Below the pieces are notes generated by a model. That model saw nothing but the letters and a program-made list of their open reading frames with translations, had not been told where the DNA came from and did no database searches. Shown one piece after another: positions 25,906 through 35,767 of a DNA stretch of 64,000 nt. The translations under genes and the position numbers were made by a program. Position 1 is the first letter of the stretch, and each line of letters starts with the position of its first letter. The DNA comes from UBA5614 sp963667535. GTDB taxonomy: Bacteria; Cloacimonadota; Cloacimonadia; Cloacimonadales; Cloacimonadaceae. The DNA lies in the NCBI GenBank assembly GCA_963667535.2, contig CAXXDU010000002.1:3224001-3288000 (forward strand), read 5' to 3'.

Positions 25906-27261
25906 ATGAAAGTATTAGTAATAGACGATGAAAAGAATATCTGTCTTACTCTGCAAGGCATTCTGGAAGACGAACAGTATCAGGTAGCTTGTGCTGTCAG
26001 TGGCAAGGAAGGTATTAAAACATTTGATGAATATGAACCTGATATTCTGCTCTTGGATGTTAAATTACAGGATGCCAATGGCATTGAGATTCTGGATGGA
26101 GTAATGAAATCTGACCATCCGATACCTGTGATAATGATTTCCGGAAATAGCAGTATAAGCGACGCAGTCAAAGCTATTAAGCTAGGTGCTTTTGACTTTC
26201 TGGAAAAGCCGTTAAGCTTGCCAAAGGTAAAGATTACTGTTAAGAAAGCTGTCGAATTTCGTCAGCTTACGTTGCAAATGAACCAACTCCGTGAACAGTA
26301 TGAACGCGAATGGACAATGATTGGCACTAGCAGACTGATGCAGGACCTGCAACAAGTAATCAACAGAGTTGCTCCCAGCAATGCAAAGATACTAATACGC
26401 GGAGAAAGCGGAACCGGCAAGGAACTCGTAGCCAGAGCAATTCACGGACGCAGTCCGCGCTTTAATATGCCCTTTATAAAATTTAATTCAGCCGCCATCC
26501 CACGTGAATTAGTAGAAAGTGAGCTCTTTGGTTTTGAGAAGGGTGCTTTTACAGGAGCAATCAGAAACAAGCGTGGTAAGCTTGAAGAAGCAGATGGAGG
26601 AACTCTCTTTCTGGATGAGATAGGAGATATGGATTTGGCTGCTCAGGCTAAAATCTTACGTGTAATTCAGGAAGGTGAATTTGAAAGAGTTGGCAGTAAC
26701 AGAGTTCATTTTATCGATGTCAGAATAATAGCTGCCACTAATAAGAACCTGGAAGAAATGGTGGAAACCGGAGCTTTCAGAGAAGACCTGTTTTACCGGC
26801 TTAATGTAGTACCGGTTACCAGCCCTCCCCTACGCGAGCGCAAAGAAGATATCCCACAGTTGATTGACTATTTTTCCAAACGTATGGCAGGTGAAATGAA
26901 AGCAATGCTCAAGACTTTTTCACCTGATGCATTGGCTTTTCTGCAGAACCTTGCTTATCCCGGAAACGTAAGAGAATTGAAAAATCTGATAGAACGTATC
27001 TATATTCTTTGCGACCACAAGACCATATCAAAGGCTGAACTCGAATCTTCTGCCTGCATTTCACTTACCGGTAGTAAGCTGGATGATTCAGGCTTTTGGA
27101 GCGACACAATGCCCTTTGCTGATAAAAAGAAGGAATTCGAAACTAAGTATCTTTCCACACAACTCAAACTCCACGGCAATAACGTTTCAAAGACAGCAGA
27201 TGCTTTGGGCTTGCAACAGAGTAACCTTTCCAGAAAGCTGCATGAACTGGAGTTGCTGTAA
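25906..27261 (+). CDS. NtrC-family sigma-54-dependent response regulator
   Basis: 451 residues. Receiver domain 1-120 with acidic pocket Asp7/Asp8, phosphoacceptor Asp51 ('LLLDVKL') and conserved Lys in 'FLEKPLSLPK'. AAA+ domain about 135-375 with Walker A 'GESGTGKE' (166-173), the sigma-54 contact loop GAFTGA (213-218), Walker B 'GGTLFLDEIGDMD' and 'ATNKNLEEM'. The C-terminus is a Fis-type helix-turn-helix ('NNVSKTADALGLQQSNLSRK'). It activates sigma-54 promoters when phosphorylated by the kinase immediately upstream. Full length, no missing catalytic motif. Targets are not evident in the window. Confidence 0.95.
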   Translation: MKVLVIDDEKNICLTLQGILEDEQYQVACAVSGKEGIKTFDEYEPDILLLDVKLQDANGIEILDGVMKSDHPIPVIMISGNSSISDAVKAIKLGAFDFLEKPLSLPKVKITVKKAVEFRQLTLQMNQLREQYEREWTMIGTSRLMQDLQQVINRVAPSNAKILIRGESGTGKELVARAIHGRSPRFNMPFIKFNSAAIPRELVESELFGFEKGAFTGAIRNKRGKLEEADGGTLFLDEIGDMDLAAQAKILRVIQEGEFERVGSNRVHFIDVRIIAATNKNLEEMVETGAFREDLFYRLNVVPVTSPPLRERKEDIPQLIDYFSKRMAGEMKAMLKTFSPDALAFLQNLAYPGNVRELKNLIERIYILCDHKTISKAELESSACISLTGSKLDDSGFWSDTMPFADKKKEFETKYLSTQLKLHGNNVSKTADALGLQQSNLSRKLHELELL

Positions 27262-27392
27262 CACTGCACTTTGTAGCTTATGAATTCGTAGCATAAGAAT
27301 TTGTAGCATAGGATAGCATCCTGTTGTATGTGGGGAATAGCATTCCCCATTAAAACTATCCGGCAATGCTATTGTCAGAATCCAACGGATTA
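27262..27392. repeat. Cluster of short hairpins between convergent genes
   Basis: In 130 bp there are at least four small palindromes, three with an AGC/GCT centre: AGGATAGCATCCT near 27308, TGGGGAATAGCATTCCCCA near 27331 (8-bp arms) and GGCAATGCTATTGTC near 27362; CTTATG...CATAAG near 27279 precedes them. The strongest may end transcription from both sides (the regulator gene + and the dehydrogenase gene -). Confidence 0.6.
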
Positions 27393-28376
27393 CTAATATA
27401 TGCTACTCTTACCTCTTAATGTTGTAGTTACCATAGCCGGAGGCTCTTTCCCCTGAATAACTGCAATTGCATTCTCAGCAGCTAAAAGTGCCATACTAGT
27501 CCGGGTCTCAATGCTGGCACTTCCAATATGAGGTAATAGTACAACATTGGGCACATCCACCAGTCCTGCTGCAAGTATTGGTTCATTTTCAAACACATCC
27601 AGGCCTGCTGAAAATATTACTTTATCCCTGAGCGCATTAACCAGTGACTTTTCATCTACAATTGCACCTCTGGCAGTATTAACCAACACTGCAGTCGGCT
27701 TCATCAATTTGAATTCGTTTTCTCCTATCAGGTGTCTGGTTTGAGGAGTTAAAGGCGCATGGATAGATATTATATCAGCATTCATTAAGAGCGTCTCAAA
27801 AGAAACAAATTCAGCTTCAAAGGGAAGATTGTCTATTTTGCCTGAAGATTTATAATATATTATCTTCATCCCAAAACCAATTGCGCGCTTCGCAACTGCC
27901 TGACCTATTCGTCCCATGCCTATTATGCCTAACGTCTTTTTGTAAACATCCCTGCCCAAAAGCAGCATTGGCTCCCAACCTGGAAATTTACCTTCACGCA
28001 TCAGCATATCACCTTCCACTATCCGGCGTGATGCAGACATGATTAATGCCCAGGTGAGGTCTGCTGTGCTTTCAGTCAAAACATCCGGAGTATTACAAAC
28101 AATAATACCTTTTGAAGCCGCATAATCAATATCAATGTTGTTGTAGCCCACTGCATAATTGCATATACCTCTGAGAGAGGGATTGGAATCAATAACAGCT
28201 TTGTCTATCGGATTAGTCAGCATACATAACAATACATCGCACTTCTTCATACCAGAGATTATCTCATTTGTGGTCATGTTTCTGTCCCAGGCAAAAACCT
28301 GTACATCTGTAAATACCTGTTTGAGTTTATCAATCGCAGGTTGTGGTATCAGGCGTGTAATAAATATTCGGGACAT
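27393..28376 (-). CDS. D-isomer-specific 2-hydroxyacid dehydrogenase (glyoxylate/hydroxypyruvate reductase type)
   Basis: NAD(P)-dependent reductase of 2-oxoacids. With the ATG at 28376 the protein has 327 residues. Seen: nucleotide-binding 'GIIGMGRIGQAVAKRA', catalytic Arg in 'NTARGAIVDEKSL', catalytic Glu in 'GLDVFENEP' and catalytic His in 'LLPHIGSAS', the complete triad. An upstream TTG at 28388 would overlap the upstream stop and sit one base from GGAG, so the ATG is preferred. The start lies 8 bp beyond the stop of the M29 peptidase gene, so the genes are probably co-transcribed and coupled. Glyoxylate, hydroxypyruvate or another 2-oxoacid could be the substrate. Confidence 0.85.
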   Translation of the reverse strand: MSRIFITRLIPQPAIDKLKQVFTDVQVFAWDRNMTTNEIISGMKKCDVLLCMLTNPIDKAVIDSNPSLRGICNYAVGYNNIDIDYAASKGIIVCNTPDVLTESTADLTWALIMSASRRIVEGDMLMREGKFPGWEPMLLLGRDVYKKTLGIIGMGRIGQAVAKRAIGFGMKIIYYKSSGKIDNLPFEAEFVSFETLLMNADIISIHAPLTPQTRHLIGENEFKLMKPTAVLVNTARGAIVDEKSLVNALRDKVIFSAGLDVFENEPILAAGLVDVPNVVLLPHIGSASIETRTSMALLAAENAIAVIQGKEPPAMVTTTLRGKSSIY

Positions 28377-28384
28377 CAGTATTA

Positions 28385-30451
28385 TCAAACTCCGTTTTTC
28401 ATTTCCCTGAGAGGAATATTAAGCTCTTCTGTGCCCGGGACGACAAAGAAACCGTCTTTAATAACATCAATCCGGGTACCGTCTGCTTTCACAGCAGAGA
28501 TTGATTCCAACATTTCATAAGGCAATGTTATATCCGTATGGGTCTGTGTATAGGCATTCATGGGGTCTGTATGACGCAAAGCTGTCTTTTCATTGTCTAC
28601 GGCAATGAGCTTTTTCCCATTTACAAAATTGAAATGGTCCACGTCTTCTTCCCGGGTGTAGCAAGTATCCCCTACCGCAAAATGCGGACCCATCTTTTCT
28701 ATAATCAGAATGGGTAAGAGAGACAGTATGTCATACTTCTTCGCTATTTGATAAGCGGTTGTATTGGTTCCTATGGCAAATTCTCCGATCGGCAGTGTTT
28801 TATGAGGCAACAACAGGTTTTCTTCTATATACTTTCGATTAGCTTCTGCATCGTCAAAATTGGTGCAGGAATAATCTGAAATCATTCCATCCTGGAAAGT
28901 AATCCTGAGGTTGTAAAAACGCAAATCACGTAAATATATTTCCTCAACATGCAAAGTACCGTTTGTACCTTTCAATAAAGGTGAAGTAAAGACTTCGCCT
29001 ACCGGGATATTCACATCTGCAACGCAATTCTCAAAATTAGTCTCTTTCGTAGGGTCTGTTAACGGATGCAATTTGACCATGATGTCGGTTTCATTGTTGT
29101 CTTTTCCCTTTACATGCACAAATTCTGCCTGGTCCAGCACATCAATGATATTCTGCTGGATATTACCGTACTTTATGCTGTCAAGAAGGTTGATTTTAAC
29201 TGTATCAGCAAAGATTTGCTCAAAATTAGCACCAATCTCCGTGGATGGAAAAGCAATCATACAGAAGCTGGTTTCTTCCCGATTGTAGTTTTTATAAAAC
29301 ATCTGCGATGTCTTTGCAGAAGTCTTGCGGCGAAGGGTTAATTGTTCATCACTAAATTTCAAAGCAGCATCTTTATTAGTCGGATTAAAAGGTGTTTCAC
29401 CAAACAGCTCGACATACACTGGACCAGCCTGCAGTTTCAACACATCTGACATTTGGTTACAAGCTTTTTCATAAGCAGGAAGCATTTTACCCGCATATAG
29501 CTCATTATAATACAAAGCCACATCAAACCTATGGTCATAATCATATTGTTTATTAACGCTTTGAGTCTGAGGCTGGCTTACAATGGCAGTTATGCCAATT
29601 TCCTGCAGATCTTCGATTAGAAACCTGCTCAACCTCTCCATCCCGGCTGGGATTATCAATATAGCATATTTCTTTATTTCATATGAACGAAATCCGCGTT
29701 CAAACCCATCTTTATATGATTGAACTATATATTTAGAAAGACTTTGCAGTTCTGCTTCAGGATAGCTATTCATAAACTTTGACATCTTTAAAACATCTTC
29801 ATCAATGAAAACCCCGTATCGGAACAGGTAGCGCGGGTCAGCCAAATCAGATTCCATAATTATATCCCGAAAATAGCTCTGCTCCGGACAATATCTCCAG
29901 TACATGCCAAATAGCTGCTGTTCCCCGATATCTTCTTCAAGTATGTTTTTGTAAGCATCCAGCCATTGACTGTATTCTGTTTTGTTCTCATCAGCATAAC
30001 CATATAGCTTTAAAAATAGTTCATTACTTCTGTTAATCTCAGTATATCTTTGTTGAATAAACATCTGCGGATATAAGCGATAACGTGTATATACTGCACT
30101 CAATAGCTGCCCGAATTCCTTCCCATAAACTGAAACTGCGTACTCCGGATTACCAAAACAATTCTTGTATGATACTGCTTCTGTTTCTCCCTTTGACAGT
30201 TTAATATCAGCATATTGCTTATCTTGCTCGCTAATCAATTCTGCCAGAGTCAGGTTTAGTATTTCATCACTATCCTGGCTTAGAAATTGTTCAAAGCTCT
30301 CTGAATTGAGTATTAACTGCTGAATACTATATAGAAAATCAGCATACGGCAATGTCTCAGATATTATCAATTCCTTGATTTGAGTGTGTGAATCCAGCCA
30401 TTTATCTTTTCCGGCTAATGACCAGGTTTGTAATTGTTCATGAATATTCAT
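28385..30451 (-). CDS. M29-family metalloaminopeptidase, extended form
   Basis: 688 residues, clearly longer than the ~410 of AmpS/AMPII-type M29 enzymes. The C-terminal ~350 residues carry the M29 pattern: 'GTLHVEEIYLRDLRF', 'GEFAIGTN' near 553, 'IEKMGPHFAVGDTCY' near 580 and 'YTQTHTDITLPYE' near 640, supplying the Glu/His/Tyr/Asp metal and catalytic residues. The N-terminal ~300 residues are an added, mostly helical region with no recognised family. No signal peptide, so a cytoplasmic role in peptide breakdown fits an amino-acid-fermenting life style (inference). AGGAG precedes the ATG. First gene of a two-gene operon with the dehydrogenase. Confidence 0.75.
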   Translation of the reverse strand: MNIHEQLQTWSLAGKDKWLDSHTQIKELIISETLPYADFLYSIQQLILNSESFEQFLSQDSDEILNLTLAELISEQDKQYADIKLSKGETEAVSYKNCFGNPEYAVSVYGKEFGQLLSAVYTRYRLYPQMFIQQRYTEINRSNELFLKLYGYADENKTEYSQWLDAYKNILEEDIGEQQLFGMYWRYCPEQSYFRDIIMESDLADPRYLFRYGVFIDEDVLKMSKFMNSYPEAELQSLSKYIVQSYKDGFERGFRSYEIKKYAILIIPAGMERLSRFLIEDLQEIGITAIVSQPQTQSVNKQYDYDHRFDVALYYNELYAGKMLPAYEKACNQMSDVLKLQAGPVYVELFGETPFNPTNKDAALKFSDEQLTLRRKTSAKTSQMFYKNYNREETSFCMIAFPSTEIGANFEQIFADTVKINLLDSIKYGNIQQNIIDVLDQAEFVHVKGKDNNETDIMVKLHPLTDPTKETNFENCVADVNIPVGEVFTSPLLKGTNGTLHVEEIYLRDLRFYNLRITFQDGMISDYSCTNFDDAEANRKYIEENLLLPHKTLPIGEFAIGTNTTAYQIAKKYDILSLLPILIIEKMGPHFAVGDTCYTREEDVDHFNFVNGKKLIAVDNEKTALRHTDPMNAYTQTHTDITLPYEMLESISAVKADGTRIDVIKDGFFVVPGTEELNIPLREMKNGV

Positions 30452-30544
30452 AGCATGTATCTCCTGTTTTTAGATATTAATGTTTAGGATGATTTGACAT
30501 GTGATTAAAGAGAATGATACTGTCAATTGAATTTGTCTGCCTGT

Positions 30545-30574
30545 AAAAAAAAGGCTGCCGAGAACGACAGCCTT
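30545..30574 (-). terminator. Intrinsic terminator of the surface-protein gene at 30619
   Basis: Stem AAGGCTGCCG (30551-30560) / CGACAGCCTT (30565-30574), one mismatch, 4-nt loop, with an A run at 30545-30552 that gives eight T on the minus strand. It lies about 45 bp after the stop codon. Confidence 0.85.
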
Positions 30575-30618
30575 GAATATATGCAACTTTGGGATATTAT
30601 ACCCAAAAGAAGATTTAG

Positions 30619-32571
30619 CTATTTCATCAAGATCAATTTAATTGATGAACTATATTTCCCGGCGACCATCCTGACAAAGTACATACCTGTCGGGACTGTT
30701 CTGCCACTGTCACTAGTGCCATCCCAGTTTACTCTGAATATCCCGGCAGATTTCTGTCCTGAGAATAAACTGCGAATTCTCTCTCCCTTGCCGTTATAAA
30801 TTATTAAGCTTACTGCTGAAGGTTTTGCCAAACCATATGAAACAGTAGTGTTGGGATTGAAAGGATTGGGATATGCATTCTGCAAGCTTGTAGACATGGG
30901 AATAATCGGTGTTTCGCCTGAATTTCCGGTCAGAGTAAGGTTTACCGGACCGTGAAATTCGAAAGCACCATTCATATCAATATGCTGTAACCAATAGAAC
31001 CAGGTGCCTGTTGTTACTTCTCTGTCAGTAAAAGAATAGTATGTTTCTTGCGATGTGTTATATGCCTGAATGAAAGCATTTATGCGTTCAGCAGATGCCA
31101 GATCATTTGATGTATTACGGAACAAGTAGTATCCGGAGACGTTTGTCTCAGATTGGGTTGTCCATGATAACATGGAAAAGTTTTGCGGTGTAGCTAATGC
31201 ACTGAATGATGATAGCTCCACCGGCAAAGTCTGATCTATCGTGGAAATCGTCCATTCCAAGGGGATATCCGATGTTCCCAAATCTGTAAGGCCACTAATC
31301 GCAACAGTTCTGGGGTCTGTTCCGGTTGTAGAATATGTTCCCACTAATGTCCAATTTCCGACATCACCAACAGGTCTGTTCCAGACTCTTACTGTAGCTG
31401 CATCAGTTAATGCTTCAGGGTAGGTTAACTGCAATTCTAATGTGTTAGTAAATTCATCACTGTAGGTAGTCCAGACCCGTGGAATACTAGAATTGCTGGA
31501 GCCAAAGTAAACTGTTGTCTCTTCCATCGAAACACCGAGGCTATAAACATCACTATCGCCTTTAAACGCTGCATCAGTACCTGTAAAAGCGACTTTATAA
31601 TAGTTTAAATCAAAGTAGCTTGTATTGAAGTTAATCGCATTAACTTCAAAATCATTTGGAATTACCGGTGTTGCCAAGAGTTTGAGTGTTCCAATGGTTG
31701 CAGGAATAGCGTCAGAATCATTTACGAACAAAAACAAATAGTCCACATAATCAAGATTGTTTAAAACACCTGTACCCTTAAAACCAATTCTTGTAGTACC
31801 GGTTACTGTCGATGATGCACCCATTGTCAGATCACCATCAGTCAAATAGAGTGTACCTGTTCCCGTGAAAATCAATTGGTTTGTTATTGTCGTTGCGCTG
31901 GAAAGACTTAGACCATGGGGATTCGAAATTGTAAGATTGTTTACAGGTGTGGGAAGCCCTGAACCTGTAGCCTGAACTCCATCACCAGAAGTATATTTAT
32001 AGTTTGCACTTGTACTGAAGCTTCTGGTAGTGGTCTGAACACTTCCACTAGCTCCGGAACTAGTAATACCATTGGAATTCATTGTTTCAAGCGTTGCACC
32101 TGAAGCTAAAGTAAATGAACCATCACCGGAAATAGTTCCCGGATATAATCCCCCAAGAAATGTAACCGTTCCAGCGACATTAACTGTTGCTGATGTGGCA
32201 GCTGATACTGTTCCATTTACGGTTAAGGTACCGGTAACGTTCAAATCAGTTCCTGCTCCGGCAGCTACTGTCAGAGTGAAATCAGTTTCAACAATCAAAG
32301 TGCCAGCCACAACAACCTGATCAGCAGTTACACTGGGATTTCCAGTTCCACCAATAGTTATTTCTTTCCCACTCTGAATAGTGATTACACCATTAGCGCT
32401 TGTGGGTGGTGTTGTAGTGTTTGCCCAGGAAGTTGTATATTTTTGCCAGACAGCAGTACCATTCCAATAACCTGATGTAACAGTTGAACGTACCCGATAA
32501 TCACCGTTTGCCTGTGCAAAACACACAATTGTAATACTAAGTAATAAAATAATAATCAATGTCGTCTTCAC
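30619..32571 (-). CDS. Secreted beta-rich surface protein with type A sorting domain
   Basis: 650 residues. Signal peptide about 1-20 ('IVCFAQ'). Residues 40-200 are a Thr/Val/Gly-rich repetitive beta stretch ('VVVAGTLIVETDFTLTV', 'VNGTVSAATSATVNV') that suggests a parallel beta-helix. The middle has less regular beta domains. A 'LPVELSSFSALATP' Fn3-like unit precedes the sorting domain ('NAYPNPFNPNTTVSYGL', 'SLIIYNGKGERIRSLF', ending 'IKLILMK'). Probably exported by the type IX system. Monocistronic, with a promoter candidate at 32705-32734 and a terminator at 30545. Ligand unknown. Confidence 0.85.
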   Translation of the reverse strand: MKTTLIIILLLSITIVCFAQANGDYRVRSTVTSGYWNGTAVWQKYTTSWANTTTPPTSANGVITIQSGKEITIGGTGNPSVTADQVVVAGTLIVETDFTLTVAAGAGTDLNVTGTLTVNGTVSAATSATVNVAGTVTFLGGLYPGTISGDGSFTLASGATLETMNSNGITSSGASGSVQTTTRSFSTSANYKYTSGDGVQATGSGLPTPVNNLTISNPHGLSLSSATTITNQLIFTGTGTLYLTDGDLTMGASSTVTGTTRIGFKGTGVLNNLDYVDYLFLFVNDSDAIPATIGTLKLLATPVIPNDFEVNAINFNTSYFDLNYYKVAFTGTDAAFKGDSDVYSLGVSMEETTVYFGSSNSSIPRVWTTYSDEFTNTLELQLTYPEALTDAATVRVWNRPVGDVGNWTLVGTYSTTGTDPRTVAISGLTDLGTSDIPLEWTISTIDQTLPVELSSFSALATPQNFSMLSWTTQSETNVSGYYLFRNTSNDLASAERINAFIQAYNTSQETYYSFTDREVTTGTWFYWLQHIDMNGAFEFHGPVNLTLTGNSGETPIIPMSTSLQNAYPNPFNPNTTVSYGLAKPSAVSLIIYNGKGERIRSLFSGQKSAGIFRVNWDGTSDSGRTVPTGMYFVRMVAGKYSSSIKLILMK

Positions 32572-32890
32572 GGTATACCTCTCAGTGTAAAAAAAGTTTA
32601 ATATGCTTTACCTCTATAGTGCCGGGTTATCTCCCAAACACAGACGTAATATAGATAATCTATTTAGTTTGTTTACCAAACCTAATTAAATTTTTACTCA
32701 ATTGCATATAAGATAAGCCGGCATTACTTGTCAAGAATTTTATTCCTTTGCTTCTAAAAGAACCTGTTATAAAGCACTCCCGTTCTTTATGAACGAAGAT
32801 ACACAGCAGCAAGCTATTTTTTAAGTATGGTGTCTTTTTTGCATTGACTAGATTAATCGTAATAGGAATCTAGTTTATGAAGGGGATCTT
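32572..32890. other. Divergent intergenic region
   Basis: Holds the control regions of the surface protein (-) and the M1 aminopeptidase (+). Apart from the minus promoter candidate at 32705-32734, nothing structured stands out. A Shine-Dalgarno-like GAAGGGGA precedes the ATG at 32891. Confidence 0.55.
32705..32734 (-). promoter_or_regulatory. Candidate promoter of the surface-protein gene at 30619
   Basis: Minus strand TTGACA (plus 32729-32734), 18-bp spacer, TATATG (plus 32705-32710), about 135 bp before the ATG at 32571. Confidence 0.5.
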
Positions 32891-35767
32891 ATGAATAGAA
32901 TATTTGCTACTCTTTATTGTATAATCATGATATGTACTGTGACCGTCCTCAACGCGCACCCCAAGTTTGTGAGCACTGTAAATTCCATGGAAAACCTGTA
33001 TTCATCTGCCAGAGCAGATTCAGCGCATAGTTTTGATGTAACCAAGTATGAAATCAACCTTACTATAAATGATCAGACTCATTTCATCAACGGATTTGTG
33101 CAGGCAAATGTAACAGTCGGACAACAGTTTACAGGTATTGATTATAACCTGATAGGATTAACGGTTTCCGAAGTAAAAGTCAATGACGTTATCGCATCTT
33201 TTACACATCTGGATGGGATTTTGCATATCAATTATACTGCTAGTCCCGGACAACAATTAGTCACAAAAATATCCTATTCCGGTACCCCACAATTATCGCC
33301 GGTGCCTTATTTCATCGGGATGATATTCAGTGCCAGTACCTGCTTTACAATTTCTGACCCTGATGCCGGTCGCTATTGGTGGCCCAGCTATGACCATCCA
33401 TGGGATAAGGCTGTCGTTGATTTGCATATCACGATGCGTAGTGACTGGCTGGTCGGTGCCAATGGATTGCGCAGCAGTATTGTCGATAATGGCAATGGCA
33501 CTAAAACACATAACTGGATTGGTAGTAACCCCATAGCTACTTACCTTGTTTGTTTGACCGCCGGTCCCTATCAGGAAATCAACCAGACTGCCGGTACTAT
33601 TCCTATTCAGAACTTTGTAACATCAGCTCAATACAATAATGCAGTCACAGACTTTTCCACGCTACCTGCTATCCTGCTGTTTTTTGAAACCCAGTTTGGA
33701 ACATACCCCTTTGAAAAGTACGGCAATGCAGTAGTCAGTATGTCCACCTACGGAGCTATGGAGCATCAGACCATGACTACTCTCGGACAACAATATATAA
33801 CAGGCAACCATACAGGAGAATTGACTATCGCACATGAACTTGCCCATCAATGGTATGGTGATTGCCTGACCCCTTTGACCTTTAAAGATGTCTGGTTAAG
33901 TGAAGGTTTCGCCACCTATTCCGAGCTTTTATGGACGCATAAGAAAAGCGGATGGCAAGCTGCCTGCAATTATGCTAATAGCTCATTTCACCAATCTTAC
34001 ATAAGCTGGGAAACCAGCGTCGGACCTCAGGTCATATATAATCCGGCATACTTCGATTACTTTAATCCCCAATCTTATGAAAAGTCCGCTTCCGTGTTAC
34101 ATATGCTCCGTCTCAAAATCGGCAATGCCAATTTCTTCCAGTTATTACAAAACTGGTTTACTACTTATCATAATGGCAATATCGTCACAGCAGAGTTTCA
34201 GGCAATGGCAGAACAAATCAGCGGTATGAACCTTGATCAGTTTTTTAGCCAGTGGATTTATCAATCCGGTATCCCGTCAGTGGAATATACTATCTGGTCT
34301 AATGGAGATTTGGGCAGAATAAAAATAATTGCCAAAACAATCAGTCCCACAGCTACACGATTCCATCTGGAAATCCCCGTTGTTCTGGCAGCAACACCCG
34401 CAGACTCTATCATAATAAATGCAAACCCCGATGGCTTTGTAAATGATATACCTTTTAACACAAATGCTGACCTTAGCACGTTAACCTGGGATCCCATGCA
34501 TTGGGTTCTGGCAAAACAACACACTGCTATCCGGATTCAACTTAACCAATGTTTGGGTTCAAACAGTTCAATATTCTTAACCTGGTCTGCTTTTTCAAGT
34601 GTTAATCCCATTGCCGGATATAATATCTGGCGCAAGCTTCCGGCGGAAACCATCTGGACTCAAGCAAATGAAAACACTGTAACCACTTTGAACTTTACAG
34701 ACCATGCTGTTACAAACGGAACTATGTACCAGTACAGAATCACAGCAGTTGACGAGGCAGGTTACCAGTCAGTACCCTCCGGTGTTCTATCCGCAACTCC
34801 ACAGGCTTTCCCTTTTGACTGGGGTTTACTGGTGGTAGATGAAACCAGAGACGGAAACGGTTCCGGCATATCCCCCAATGATGCTATGGTAGATGATTTT
34901 TATGCATCAGCTTTAGAATCATTTGATTATACTTCGTGGGATTGCGCTTCAATGGGTGCACCTTCTTTGAGCACGATTTCACACTATCCGGTTATGCTGT
35001 GGCATGGAGACGATTACAGCCAGAATCTGATTGCTGATAATCTGGATAATCTGGGTAGCTACATCATGGGTGGAGGTAAACTTGTAATCTCAGGCTGGAA
35101 ATCACCCAGCGCTTTTACGCCGGCTTTTATTAATCTGTTTCTTCCCGGAATCAACCTCATTTATGATAATACAAATGTGCTCATCTCAGCACAATCTGAT
35201 GCCTATCCTGACCTTGCTCCCGACCCCAACAAACTGACTGCTAACTGGAACGGAATTCTGCCAATGATTTATACATTTGAGAATGCCCAGAATGCTCTGT
35301 ATACTGCCAATCTGGTTACCACTGCAACCGGCAATGGCTTGCCTCTGGCTTCCAGAACTCAGAATAACGGGACATTGATTGTTTTTGGCTTTCCGCTTTA
35401 CTTTATGCAAAGCGCCGGAGTGACAAGTATGCTTCAACAGCTTCTACCGGAACTGGGTGTGACATCCGTTGAAAACAATACTATCGTTGCAGCACAGCTT
35501 AATCTTGCCTGTTATCCCAATCCTTTTAATGATAAACTGAATCTCGTATTTAACCAAAAAGTAAATCCTTTGGGTACAATAAACATCTACAATATCAAAG
35601 GGCAATTTGTGAACTCAATCAATATCAAAACCTGCAAGACTGGAACAGGTTCTTTGCAATGGAGTCCGGTTGATGTAAGCGGACAACCTTTACCTGCAGG
35701 TATGTATTTACTCCGATACAAGGACAGCAACTCACTGATAACAAAGAAACTGATATTGATAAACTAA
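32891..35767 (+). CDS. Secreted M1-family aminopeptidase with type A sorting domain
   Basis: 958 residues. Signal peptide about 1-22. M1 peptidase domain with the exopeptidase motif 'YGAMEHQ' (about 286-292) and zinc site His315-Glu316-x-x-His319 plus Glu338 ('HELAHQWYGD' ... 'LSEGFATYSE'). After it come an Fn3-like domain (about 550-640), a segment resembling a flavodoxin/GATase-like fold ('WGLLVVDETRDGNG' onward) and a C-terminal sorting domain ('CYPNPFNDKLNLVF', 'INIYNIKGQFV', ending 'KKLILIN'). It should trim N-terminal residues from peptides outside the outer membrane, feeding amino-acid uptake. All catalytic residues are present. Transcribed alone, divergently from the surface-protein gene. 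Confidence 0.9.
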   Translation: MNRIFATLYCIIMICTVTVLNAHPKFVSTVNSMENLYSSARADSAHSFDVTKYEINLTINDQTHFINGFVQANVTVGQQFTGIDYNLIGLTVSEVKVNDVIASFTHLDGILHINYTASPGQQLVTKISYSGTPQLSPVPYFIGMIFSASTCFTISDPDAGRYWWPSYDHPWDKAVVDLHITMRSDWLVGANGLRSSIVDNGNGTKTHNWIGSNPIATYLVCLTAGPYQEINQTAGTIPIQNFVTSAQYNNAVTDFSTLPAILLFFETQFGTYPFEKYGNAVVSMSTYGAMEHQTMTTLGQQYITGNHTGELTIAHELAHQWYGDCLTPLTFKDVWLSEGFATYSELLWTHKKSGWQAACNYANSSFHQSYISWETSVGPQVIYNPAYFDYFNPQSYEKSASVLHMLRLKIGNANFFQLLQNWFTTYHNGNIVTAEFQAMAEQISGMNLDQFFSQWIYQSGIPSVEYTIWSNGDLGRIKIIAKTISPTATRFHLEIPVVLAATPADSIIINANPDGFVNDIPFNTNADLSTLTWDPMHWVLAKQHTAIRIQLNQCLGSNSSIFLTWSAFSSVNPIAGYNIWRKLPAETIWTQANENTVTTLNFTDHAVTNGTMYQYRITAVDEAGYQSVPSGVLSATPQAFPFDWGLLVVDETRDGNGSGISPNDAMVDDFYASALESFDYTSWDCASMGAPSLSTISHYPVMLWHGDDYSQNLIADNLDNLGSYIMGGGKLVISGWKSPSAFTPAFINLFLPGINLIYDNTNVLISAQSDAYPDLAPDPNKLTANWNGILPMIYTFENAQNALYTANLVTTATGNGLPLASRTQNNGTLIVFGFPLYFMQSAGVTSMLQQLLPELGVTSVENNTIVAAQLNLACYPNPFNDKLNLVFNQKVNPLGTINIYNIKGQFVNSINIKTCKTGTGSLQWSPVDVSGQPLPAGMYLLRYKDSNSLITKKLILIN

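Noticed and set aside
28377..28388. TTG start of the dehydrogenase giving 331 residues
   Set aside because: It overlaps the upstream stop codon and is one base from GGAG; the ATG at 28376 is better placed.
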